This document shows, one piece after another, positions 35,880-45,239 of a stretch of DNA of 64,000 bases (positions are counted from its first letter, which is position 1; the number at the start of each line of letters is the position of its first letter). The translations under genes were made by a program, and so were the position numbers. The notes under the pieces were generated by a model. That model saw only the letters and a list, made by a program, of their open reading frames with translations, was not told the origin of the DNA and searched no databases. This DNA comes from Cycas panzhihuaensis (Eukaryota > Cycadophyta): contig CM041465.1 in assembly GCA_023213395.1 (NCBI GenBank), forward strand, positions 127,975,741 through 128,039,740. The letters run 5' to 3'.

Positions 35880-37193
35880 ACTTAACTTTTCTAAGTGCCT
35901 TTGTAAAGGTGTCTACTACCTGATCTTCCATGTTACAAAATATCAACTCTATTTCACCTACTTGAATAAGTTCTCAAATGAAGTGATGTTGCATCTTAAT
36001 ATATTTGGTTCTACCATGAAAGACCAGATTATGTATCTTTTGAATAATGCTTTAATTATCACACCAAATCTTGGTAGGATCCTTTTGTTCCAACTGAAGA
36101 TCATGTAATAGATGATATAGCTATACCATTTCACATGCCCCTAAAATTGCTACGTTACACTCTACTTCTACTATAGATACAGAGACTATATTCTTCTTTT
36201 TAGTGCTTCATACAATAGCTATTGAATTAAGTTGAATGTATACCCAAAAGTAGACTTTCTATCATTAATGTCACTACCTAGCCAAAATCTCTATACTCAA
36301 TCAATCTAAAATTTAATAAAGGTTTGTAGTATAGCCCATAGTCTATCATGCATTTTAGATATTGTAGAATACACTTAGTTACTTTCCAATAGGTGGATTT
36401 TGGATCTTATATAAATCTTGACACAACACTAATCATATACATGATATTAAGTCATGTAGATGTCAAGTATATTAGGTTGCCAAGTAACTACCTATATAAT
36501 ATAGGATCCACTGGTGTAGAAGCATCAAGTTTGGATAATTGAATACTAATTTTAGTTGGTATGGATAAGGCCTTGTACTCACTCATCTTAAACATTAAGA
36601 GTAAGTCCAAGGTATATTTGCTTTGAGAGATGAAGATACTATCATCATCCTGCCAAACTTCTAATTATAGGAAGTAATGCATCAACCCTGTGTTAGTAAT
36701 TTTAAACTCTTTACACATATCATCTTTAAATTTTTGAGAGAGGTGGGAATCATTTACTCTATAGACAAGGTCATCAATATAAAGTCTGACAATCAATATG
36801 GAATCTCCTTTAATTTTAATCTATATATTTAGATTTGATTTAATTCTTTCAAATCCTTAGTCTCTAAAATATTTTTCTATCCTAGAGTACAATGTTTGAG
36901 GTACTTGTTTTAAGCCATAAAGTGTCTCTTTCAATTTATACACTTTATTTTCTTCCCCCTGACTTCAAAACATTTTGGTTGTTAAATATAGATATCCTCT
37001 TCAATGTATCCATTAAGGAATATGCTTTGAACATCTATCTGATGAATATCACAACCTTTTTAGGCAACTAGACTCAACATCATGCAAACTATTTCCATCT
37101 ATGCAATAAGAGTAAAAATTTTACTATAATCTATGCCTTCTCTTTGGGCATATCTTTTGACAACAAGTCTAGCTTTGTATTTATCAATGGATC
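35880..37193 (-). pseudogene. E5 copia RT main part and RNase H
   Basis: On the minus strand the RT resumes at 37193 after E6: DKYKARLVVKRYAQREGIDY (about 37185-37125), then IDVQSIFLNGYIEEDIYI (about 37040), LYIDDLVY (catalytic YIDD, about 36765-36790), LLGNLIYLTST near 36490, and RNase H to about 35880. The LVVKRYAQREGIDYSKIF segment is well kept. Stops occur at Gln and Trp positions. It is the 3' half of the polyprotein whose 5' half lies at 50455-53334. Confidence 0.9.
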
Positions 37194-39910
37194 TGGACGC
37201 GCATCTACGGGATAGCTACCTAACTAAATAGGTATGGTAAGAGCGGGTGATAATATGATCGAGAAAGAGACCTATAAGTAGGGTAATTACCACGCAGGGC
37301 GCCCCGTGCACCGGTGTGCAAGTTTGAGACCTGCAATGGAATATAGCTACCAAAGGGTGATCCCCCACCACTTCGAACAAGGGGTGAGGAGGCATAGGGT
37401 TAGCTTGGGTTGACCTAAGGGAAGGATCCTCCTACCCTTGGATGGCCGAAAGGGGAAGGAGAGGAGCCTTCAAGGGTCTCCCTAAAGCAATAGGAAACAA
37501 AGAAGGATAGGCAGATGACTGGCCTATAGACAGGGTCACTTTGGTTATTCGGCAAAGCGGGGAACCAAAGGAAAGCAAGAGGGATGACCCAAGAAGATGG
37601 GTCAAGGTATGCCTAAGCAAACTAACCAAACACACAAGTAATACAGAGAGCAAGAAGCTTGCATGGCAAAGAAAGAGAGGAAAGGTGAAAAGGAGCGGTC
37701 CCTAAGACCTTTCGTATGGGTAGAGAAGATGCATGCAATGAAATAAATAAAGCATGAACCAAAAGCAAAGTTAAGTTTCCCTTTTGATTTCCGATGGGTT
37801 AATTACTACTTATGAAAAGGAATTAAAAAAGGAAGAGTAGTAGGGTGGAGCGAGGCATGTACCTGGACTGGAGGCGTGCATGACAAGGGCACTCCCGAGG
37901 GACACCAAAACTACTCCACAGGGTGTGGCAGATGTGAAGCGTCGCGGTAGATTGGGATGAGGGGCTCTCTTACCTTCCCTGGGAAAATACTAAAGTATAA
38001 AACCAAGGAAAGAAAGAAACCAAATACTAGTAACCAATGGAGTATGAAAGTACAACATGTATAAGAGCACTTACCGGCAGCAGAACGAGTGGAAAATACC
38101 CTTTGCGCTCTCCAAGCACCTGCAAGCAATGATGACCTCCCCCTTCCCGGAGAAAGGGTACTAACATGCAATGATGAGATCCTAACAATACATGTCTATG
38201 TAATACAAATATAAACTAAAACACATATATGTTAGCATCAACACAATGATGATAATATGTAAAAGAGGACAACCAAAGCGAAAGGAAAGTAACTAGTAAG
38301 CCTCAGAGTGGCCTACCTCCTGCAAGGAACAACCCTAACCTCCCCCAAAAGCCACAAGGTAGCGAGGTCAAGGCCAAGAAAGATGGCTAGAAATAGTAGC
38401 AAGGGAGTAGGAAGGAGCCAAAGAAGACCTACGGCCAACCAGAGTGCTATGGAGAGCAAACCAGGCTGCTGGGAAAAGAGTTAGGCAAAGAATAAGCTGT
38501 CGGGACTTATGTGAGTTGCCTAGACCTAAGCCTAAGCCCTCAAACCAGCACTGCAATGTGTGACAACGCTGGTTTCAGTAGCTAAGGAAGGGCCAACAAA
38601 CCCTTGTTTGAGTGCCAAGGACAACACGAGGCAAGAGGGAAGGTTTGGGGGGCTTGAAGCCACTTGAGGAGCGTGGAAGGTGGTGCGAAATCCACCCAGC
38701 TCCCTCCCAAACCCTATGTCAACCCTTAGTACCACTGCCTTGAGCAACAAACGTAGGCAAGGAGGCACTATAACAGAGGTAAAACAGTCCAACATAAAGG
38801 GGAAAACAACCCTCTCAAAGACAAGCAAAGAAACAAGCGAGATAGGGCATCAATAACACAAGAGAAATGACTCAAATCAGTGAATACCTGAGTGGAAGAG
38901 GAGAGGTGCTTGCCTCAGCCAAGGGCTGGTAAGGAGAGGCTAAGAAATCAGCCCAAAAACTGTGGTGTAGCAGGTTTGGGACCCTGCTAATAAAGTTGGA
39001 GGGAGAACACCTGCACTTGGAATGCTTGAAGACTGCCCGGGGCAAGAATCTACTGAAATCTCTCCAAGGGGCCCTCTCCAAGGTGTATGAGGGGCTGGGA
39101 AGATGTCCTAGCCACACCGAAGGAGAGTCAATCGAGGAGAGACGCAGTCCCGTAGTAGCAAAGCAGGCGAGAGAAGCACAGAGCACAGCGTGGTTTCATT
39201 GAGGAGCAATCCAAAAAGTGAGCCAAAAGTTCCCAAAAATGAGTAGATGATGACTTAAGTACCCAACCCAAACCCTAAAGCAAGCGATTAGGGTGCAACT
39301 GGGAGCAAGTTAAGTCGCGAGACACGTGACAGTTTCATAATAAATGCGAAATTACCACAGCAGATTTTAAAAAATAAGTTAGAATACCATATCTACAAAA
39401 TCTACTGATCATGCGGATATTTCGGCGGTACCGTGAAAATCGCAGCAGTATTCACTTGGAGGCAAAAACAGGCCCGACCAACCAGCCTAGGCTATGGGCA
39501 GATGACAAAAAGGGCCAATAGAGGGCTGAGACACCTACCCGGGGGTAAACAAGCTAACAAACGGGTCCAAAAGAGCAAAAATAGGGCTCAAACGGTGTGG
39601 CAAGTCAACCAAATGATGACGGGTCATCACACAGGCGGAGGTGGCATAATCCAAATGGATCTTGGAGGGAGGAGGGCAGAATACGGGAAGTGGAGTGGCT
39701 ACCAGGGTGCCATACTTGCTGGGAGTATGCCCCTGCTATAGTCGTCATAGGCTAAAATAAGTGTAGGCAAAGGCAAAGTCGTCTATGAGGCCACAAACAT
39801 CAAGACATGCAAGCAAACACACATCAAAAGAAAGTGATGCTAAGGTGAGAAACATACTTGCACTTACCTGAGTCAGTAATTCTGTATCCATTCCCAGAAG
39901 TCAGGAAACA
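37194..39910 (-). repeat. E6 3' LTR (2.7 kb)
   Basis: 2717 bp, matched along its length by 47743-50451. Open frames within it on both strands (for example 38532-38828, 38996-39202) recur in both LTRs with changes and show no protein family. The end part carries a GGCGGTACCG word (39424-39433), related to the palindromes at 41703-41773. Confidence 0.95.
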
Positions 39911-39922
39911 CTGCCCCCTTGG
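39911..39922 (-). other. E6 polypurine tract
   Basis: On the minus strand CCAAGGGGGCAG lies directly before the LTR start TGTTTCC. Confidence 0.9.
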
Positions 39923-40262
39923 CAGTAAAGCCTCGCCGCTCGGAAGCCTGGTGCGATGGCGAATGCTGGCAACACAACTGTCAGTAGCACATGTGTATAC
40001 AGATATATCAATCAAGATCATAACAGTAGGCAAGTGTGCCGGCAAGTGTCATGGCAGAATGCGTGGATACGAAAGCAGCGGTGGAGACAACATAGGGGCT
40101 GCCTATGAGCCACCTGGAAACCGACTGGAAGAATGAGAAAGGTGAGGGGGCTGCCCCCACCACAAAAGATGCAGAAAGACATGCATAGCCAAGCAGAGTA
40201 AGCAAGGGGTAGGTGCCATAGTTTAGCCTCATTAACAGCCAGGTTTCAGAGGTGTGAACGGG

Positions 40263-40859
40263 TCACGAGCAAAGTGTAAGACAACCTGGGGCTTGGGCGA
40301 TAGGAGGGCCAGACAAGCCTCGGGGACGGTCAGCAAAGAGAGGAAGGCGACGCTCAAGGATGAGGCAAATGAGACTATCCACCTCAACATTGTCAGCTCG
40401 AGGGATATGCTGGATATCGATGAAAGAGAAGTGAGCCAGGAGAGATCTGGCGACAGAAGCAAGAGTCCTCAAGTGAGGGCACCGTACCTGGTAAACCTGG
40501 ATGAGATGAGACACCACAACTTAAGAGTCGCAAACCAAAACGATAGATCCATGATGAAAATGGAGGGCATCAATAAAAGCCTCAATAACAGCTATATATT
40601 CAGCTTCGTTGTTAGTAGCCTCTGGGAGGAAGATCCCAGAGCGGAGGAGATCCTGTCCAGAAGGGCTGTGGAGAATCCACGCAGCGACAGAAGGTCCAGG
40701 ATTACCGCGGCTTCCGTCATCGGTAAAAATGTAGATGGACATGGGTGACACAAAGTCCTGATAGTCAATGAATAATAAGAGCAATACTCGAAAGACAAGC
40801 AAAAGGTGGTCGTGAAGGGTAGGAGGACCTAGCAATGAGGTTACCCAGGGCGAGAGCAA
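40263..40859 (-). pseudogene. E6 second RNase H (archaeal-type, Tat lineage)
   Basis: The minus-strand frame 40859-40521 reads FTDDGSRGNPGPSVAAWIL, then NNEAEYIAVIEAFIDAL, then VLVCDS and a stop. After it the frame goes on as VVVSHLIQVYQV and HFSFIDIQHIPRADNVEVDSL to about 40263. These are the four RNase H blocks (Asp in TDDGS, Glu in NNEAEY, Asp in CDS, Asp in the last block). The DGSxGNPG form with NNEAEY is the archaeal or type I RNase H acquired by plant Tat elements. The single stop is TAA where Gln is expected (DSQ). All catalytic acids are kept. In usual Tat elements this domain sits within pol next to the first RNase H; here it is isolated near the 3' LTR. Confidence 0.88.
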
Positions 40860-41243
40860 GTAATCCGATCACCGGCAGAGAGTGGTCAGAAGAAAAAGCC
40901 TCCTGGGGTGCCCAAAAGGTAGCTTCGTAAAGCGAAACATGCCCCCGGGTGGGGGAGCATTCCCTTTAGGGACCCCAAGAGTGAAAAAGAACTGCAAAAA
41001 CGAGTCTAGGGCGACGAAACGAGCCAAACGAGTATAAACTCAGGCACGCACAGGAGTGGCATGTAAAATGAGATGGAAAGGCCCGGGGAAAAAGTGCAAA
41101 AATGAGGCACCATAAATGCACCTACGGGAAAGCACAAAAAGGGTGTCAAGAGAGCACAACGGGCGATAGGGCCAGAAGGCAAAGATAAATAGGGAAACGA
41201 GATGGTCCCAACGACTGTCACGGGGCCAAAAATGGAAGAAGTG

Positions 41244-41269
41244 CCCATTGGGGTCCCCGCCTATATAAG
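41244..41269 (+). promoter_or_regulatory. Antisense promoter inside E6: CCAAT-type box and TATA box
   Basis: CCCATTGG (41245-41252, an inverted CCAAT) lies just before CTATATAAGG (41261-41270). A start site would be expected about 25-35 bp on, leaving a ~130-bp leader to the ATG at 41429. It faces opposite to the E6 genes, and its spacing to the following ORFs fits a real transcription unit. Transcription itself is not shown. Confidence 0.6.
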
Positions 41270-41428
41270 GAAATCAAAAAGAAAATAGATTCATTTTCAC
41301 CGGCTCTTGTACGAAACCAGATCCATTTCCTTACGCAGCGAAGCGCCACCCAACTTTAGAGGCATGCAGTGAGAGATCGGACTGTTGGATCAGAGATCGG
41401 AGAGAGCCAGTGGGATCAGCAAGACGAC

Positions 41429-41615
41429 ATGGCGACAACGAGACCAGATCCAGTGAGTGGATATCACTAGACCCAACCCATTTTGAAGTTTGAAGTTCAT
41501 TAGTTTTTTATAGTTTTTGTGTGGTTTTTTGTGCCCCTCACAGGCAACCGGAGGCCTCTCGGAGTCTGAATCAGACCCAGAAAGAGGGGGGGATCTGGGC
41601 ATTAGGGAGCCCTAG
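41429..41615 (+). CDS. Antisense gene, candidate 5' exons (41429-41452 and 41544-41615)
   Basis: ATG at 41429 opens a short frame (MATTRPDP) that ends exactly at a good donor (CCA|GTGAGT, 41453). An acceptor after a pyrimidine-rich run (CCTCACAG|GC, exon from 41544) keeps frame and gives TGGLSESESDPERGGDLG and a TAG at 41613. Alternatively the first exon joins the acceptor at 41908|41909 (GTGAACAG|GC), also in frame, which leads straight into the long ORF. Both acceptors are followed by a GC-started Ala codon. The exon model is inferred from splice-like sequences only. Confidence 0.4.
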
Positions 41616-41696
41616 TCCCGGTGGGCCCCACGGGGTCCACTAAAAGATTTTTTTTTTGTTTTTCGAGGCAGAAGTTCCCCCTTTGCGGGATCACTG

Positions 41697-41787
41697 TTCG
41701 TACCGCGGTAATGATCGCGGTACCGCGATCATTACCGCGGGACCTATGCTAAACTTAGCGGTACCGCTAAGTTGGGCGCGGTACGAA
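41697..41787 (+). other. Nested palindrome cluster (GCGGTACCGC words)
   Basis: 41703-41740 is a perfect 38-bp palindrome centred on GCGGTACCGC. 41752-41773 is a perfect 22-bp palindrome with the same centre. The flanks TTCGTACCGCG (41697-41707) and CGCGGTACGAA (41777-41787) are perfect inverted partners. As RNA or single-stranded DNA this could fold into a hairpin pair closed by an outer stem. It lies in the putative intron or leader of the antisense gene. Confidence 0.95.
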
Positions 41788-41908
41788 GGCAGAGAAGGAC
41801 AAAAAGAGATACAAGGCCCAAAAGAGCCCGGATCACAGTGAGAGGGTTTGAGAGAGTGAGGGGTGATAATCGACCAAGCTAACTTGGATTATTTTTTGGT
41901 GTGAACAG

Positions 41909-42616
41909 GCTGTCATCGCAGTAGATAACCGTGAGAACGTAGGTATGGCCATGTTGAGTTACATGGAGATGGCATCACAGGAGGACAGGGAGATCCTGCA
42001 GAGGTGTGGCCTATACAAGGTTCTCAAGACACCTCAGTATGCATCGGATCAGAGGTTGCTGGTCGACATAGTATCCCATTGGGATAGGAGGAGATATGTG
42101 TTCCACCTACTGCAGGTAGGTGATGTGATGGTTACGCCGAGAGATATACTGACGGATCGGGAGAATCTTGGCGATGGGAGACCGGTGAGGCCCGGGAGGT
42201 TGCCTAGCACCAAGGCAACACATAGGGAGGTAGCCCTATTCTTCACAGGAGCAGACATATGGGAGCGGAGGGGAGCTCCCCTCCAAACTATACTGATGTC
42301 AGGGATTCCTCGAGTGAGGAAGCTAGTTATACTGTGTGTTATGTTCTGGATTTCCCAGAAACAAAACTATAGGGAGATACCAAGTAGATGGTTGGTTGCA
42401 GTTCACCGCTGCGAAGCTGGCGAGAGGATGGACTGGGCGACCTTGATAGCAGCGAACCTCGTCACCCAGCTAGACACTATCAGGATGATCGGTAGAGGCG
42501 GGTTATCGTATAGCACACTGCTACAATGTTGGTTCTTTGATCATTTTACGACGGTGGCACCAGCGGGGGGACCACACCCCATCACAGAGCGGGCCCCGAT
42601 GGTCCACAAATGGTAG
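41909..42616 (+). CDS. Antisense gene, main exon: plant mobile domain (PMD)-like protein
   Basis: Open from a splice acceptor (AG at 41907-41908) through ATG 41945 to a TAG at 42614-42616, about 236 codons. The block from LVDIVSHWD through VFHLLQVGDVMVTPRDI to DGRPV resembles the PMD pattern (alpha-helix with W, TFHLPxGEMTxTLxDV, then DGxPV). A second part (residues ~150-215 from the ATG) has ERMDWATLIAANLV and GGLSYSTLLQCWFF, like the distal PMD helices. PMD proteins of the MAIN/MAIL1 type act in transposon silencing and gene expression, and PMD domains are known inside some gypsy and Mutator-like elements. The frame is undamaged over 700 bp, unlike its neighbours. The family assignment is by eye and not certain. 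Confidence 0.55.
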   Translation, partial: AVIAVDNRENVGMAMLSYMEMASQEDREILQRCGLYKVLKTPQYASDQRLLVDIVSHWDRRRYVFHLLQVGDVMVTPRDILTDRENLGDGRPVRPGRLPSTKATHREVALFFTGADIWERRGAPLQTILMSGIPRVRKLVILCVMFWISQKQNYREIPSRWLVAVHRCEAGERMDWATLIAANLVTQLDTIRMIGRGGLSYSTLLQCWFFDHFTTVAPAGGPHPITERAPMVHKW

Positions 42617-43164
42617 ACTCGGCTGAGAGGGACAGAGGACCGGGCCCATGTTCGATGATCGGTGGAGGCTACGTCACTAGACCTCCTCACCCTACCAGAC
42701 TACATAGCAGAGCCCTATAGGACAGTGAGGTGGGATAGTGACGACTAAAGGCAGAAAGGTGAGTGCCCGCAGGCGATGATGGCGGAGACGATGGAGATGA
42801 CGGGGCCAGCCCGTCACAACCTGTAGGAGAGGCAGGTCCCTCAGGGACGGCAGGAGGTGCAGAGGGTCCATCCGGGGCTGCCAGAGGAGAGGCAGGCCCA
42901 TCAGGCGCGCAGGACAAGAGCAGGGGACCCGTGACTAGGGCCCGCAAGCTGCAAATCGTGATGGAATCCAGAGGGGCGAGAGCTAAGCAGGTCCCTGCGA
43001 GGAGGGAGGCCCAGGCAGAGGAGGTGCCAGAGGATGAGGCACCTTCAGATGGCAGAGAGCCAAGAGGAGAGGATTCCACACGACTAGGGATACCGCTCTC
43101 GAGAGGGTATGGGAACGCGGGTTCTGCGGAAGGAACCATAAAGAAGAAGAAAGATCCATCTTAA
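42617..43164 (+). CDS. Antisense gene, C-terminal tail (frame broken) rich in Gly, Pro, Ser, acidic residues
   Basis: After the TAG the same frame continues with stops to about 42748 (LDLLTLPDYIAEPYRTV is open and protein-like). A second frame, open from 42763 to 43164, gives GDDGGDDGDDGA, then repeats of EAGPSG and AEGPSGAA, then a basic end (KKKKDPS). The GTGAGT and CAG at 42751-42766 look like splice sites, but an intron of ~14 bp is not credible. A small deletion or two changes probably broke one continuous tail. Such disordered tails are common behind PMD domains in element-borne genes. Confidence 0.45.
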
Positions 43165-43311
43165 ATTGTCATTCTACCCATGGTTGGGAAGAATGGGGAC
43201 AACCTAAGATGGTAGTTTAGGCTCATTCCAGAGTAGGGCGAAGAGATCGCTAAAAGATTACGCATAAAACTTCTTAAGGAATTTCTAATGACTTTCTCAA
43301 TTCAAGCCCTT

Positions 43312-43898
43312 CTAGGTGGCTATCTCAGAGGCACCATTATCGAGGGATTCGATAATGACGAAAAGACCAACCCATCGGGGTTTGAACTTGGTCAAACGGT
43401 CAATGGAAGTAATAAGCCCAATGTCCAGAAGCTTCTCAACCTCCATCTTGACAGCGGCTGAGAGCTTCGAGTGAAGGGGATGCTGTTTCTGACCCACAGG
43501 GGGTGCGCCAGGAATGGTGGTGAGGTTATGGGTGGCAATGGAGGGGTCGATTCCCTTCATGTCAGCATAATCCCAATGTAAACACGCCTAACTCTTGGAA
43601 ATGTAAGAGAGTACTCCCTTATCTCATTAGGGGAACATTCCAACCCAACCTTAATGACCTTACCGGGGTCCAAGACTATGTCTTGGGTTGCCCCCATGCA
43701 CATGGCATTACCCTCCTCGAAGTGGAGAGTGGTAAGGTCAACAGGAGGAGGTGGAATATGAGACGGGATCGGATCGGCGAGTGTGGATCTGATCGCAAGG
43801 ATCTTCTGGTGACCAAGCCTGTGGTGACCAGAAGGTAAGTTGGGTGCAAAACCTACCAGATGCTCAAGCAGGGCTTCATCATCCTCGAAGTAATCCAC
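43312..43898 (-). pseudogene. E6 pol: protease-RT linker and RT N-terminus, truncated
   Basis: The minus frame 43898-43557 (MDYFEDDEALLEHLVGF, then NEIREYSLTFPRVRRV) and the next frame 43560-43312 give GIDPSIATHNLTTIPG, QKQHPLHSKLSAAVKMEVEKLL and DIGLITSI. This is the usual entry to Tat/Athila-type RT (GIDPxIAxHxL, then AxxxEVxKLLxxGFI). After about residue 60 the match is lost, and the palm core with YVDD is not found on either side. One stop or frame change lies at 43557. Confidence 0.85.
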
Positions 43899-43994
43899 CC
43901 CATGGATGACCTTACTTCGAGTAGAGGAAGCACTGGAGGGAGTAGAAGCGACGGGACCGTGATGGTCGTTGGGTTACTCAACTTCCTCGCGGGA

Positions 43995-44936
43995 TTATGA
44001 AGGAAAGCCAAGAAGAGGCTCCTCGGAAGGAACGAAAGGCAATTCTTCGAAGCCATTACCTACGGGGGGTAATGAAGAAGAAGAACTAACGATGGGTGAG
44101 TCAACACGAGCGATGGCGTGTGACATGAAGGAGTGGCTAGCCTCACCAACGAGAGAGGTTCTAGATGGGGATCTAGAACGAGACTGGTATGACCTACTAG
44201 TGCAGAGGAAAGAGACAGGGTGAAGACAATCCTCGTCTTTGTCGTGTGACTCGTCATCACTAAACGAAGCAAGGTACCCATAACTCCCAATGCCAATAGG
44301 GGCGAATTGCATGAGACTAGGGGAAGAAGATGTGGGATCTTCTTCAGATGGGTTAGGTATACCAATAGAGTAGGCCGAGGCATGCGTGGAAGGGCCTTGG
44401 TTTGCCGAATTGGTGGAACGAGTTTGTTTGGTAAATGGGCGTTCGTGGGTAATCACTCTCATCCATCCATCATGGACGAATTTAAGTTGCCCCCAAAGAG
44501 TCGAGCACACGGCTCCCATTTGGTCAAGCCATGGACGACCTAGAAGGAGGGTGTAGTCAACGTCAACGTCGAGGACTACAACGTCGGTAAGAACAATCTT
44601 GCCCTCAAGGGCGAGCAGAATCGCGACAGATCCCAAAGGGGTCTTCTCGCTACTGTCATAACCTTGGCATCGCCATGGAACAAGTTCCAAGGTGGAGATA
44701 CCAAGCTCTTGTATGACACGCAAGGGCATGGCATTAACAGAAGAACCGTTGTCAACAACAGTTCTTCGGAGGGTACAATTGGGCGTATCAATGGTGATAG
44801 TGAACGGGAAGTTCCACTGACATTCCCTTTCACCAGTGGGAGGAAGATCCTTAGGATCAAATGAGATAACGGGTCCACGGCTTTGGGTGACACCCAAAGC
44901 GTGGATAGGTGCATCACTCGATCCTAAAGCTTCCAA
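43995..44936 (-). pseudogene. E6 protease region of gag-pol (open 313 codons)
   Basis: A long open minus-strand frame with a retropepsin-like part at residues ~45-155: RRTVVDNGSSVNAMPLRVIQ (active-site loop, with VDNGSS in place of DSGSS or DGGSG), then DYTLLLGRPWLDQMGAV, which is the LLGRPWL motif of Tat/Athila proteases. The second half is a Ser/Asp-rich linker leading toward RT. The frame is intact over 942 bp, which again shows E6 is the youngest element. The asparagine in the active-site loop may impair cleavage. Confidence 0.85.
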
Positions 44937-45239
44937 GAGGAGGGCTCATTGCTTGGGACAACTCTTCAAAACGCCCATCAAGGACATTCCTGCGGCAACA
45001 GTATGAAGCTCATCTACGATGGAGAAGGGCTTACCCTTCGTGGTAGGCTGGGTAAGTGCCCTTCAGAAATCGTAACGACCTGGGCATATAGGAATAGCCT
45101 TAAGAAAGAGAGGTATTTCTGGAGGAAGGTTCTCTGGAAGTGTCAGAAGGAGCAGAAGAATAAGAGGCTCCCGCTGTTTCCTTGGTGGCTTGAGACCGCG
45201 TAAGGGCATAGGAAGGAGTCACTTCAAGCAACTGGATCA

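Noticed and set aside
38532-39202. Open frames on both strands (98, 104 and 68 codons)
   Set aside because: They are inside the 2.7-kb E6 LTR, recur at 49153-49741 with changed frames, and resemble no protein.
42751-42766. Apparent intron GTGAGT...CAG
   Set aside because: About 14 bp is far below a workable plant intron. It is more likely a small frame-breaking change.
42687-43139. 150-codon minus-strand Ser/Pro-rich ORF
   Set aside because: It is the complement of the low-complexity acidic tail of the antisense gene and lies where minus-strand RT similarity has ended. Either strand could be argued, but the plus frame joins the PMD-like exon.
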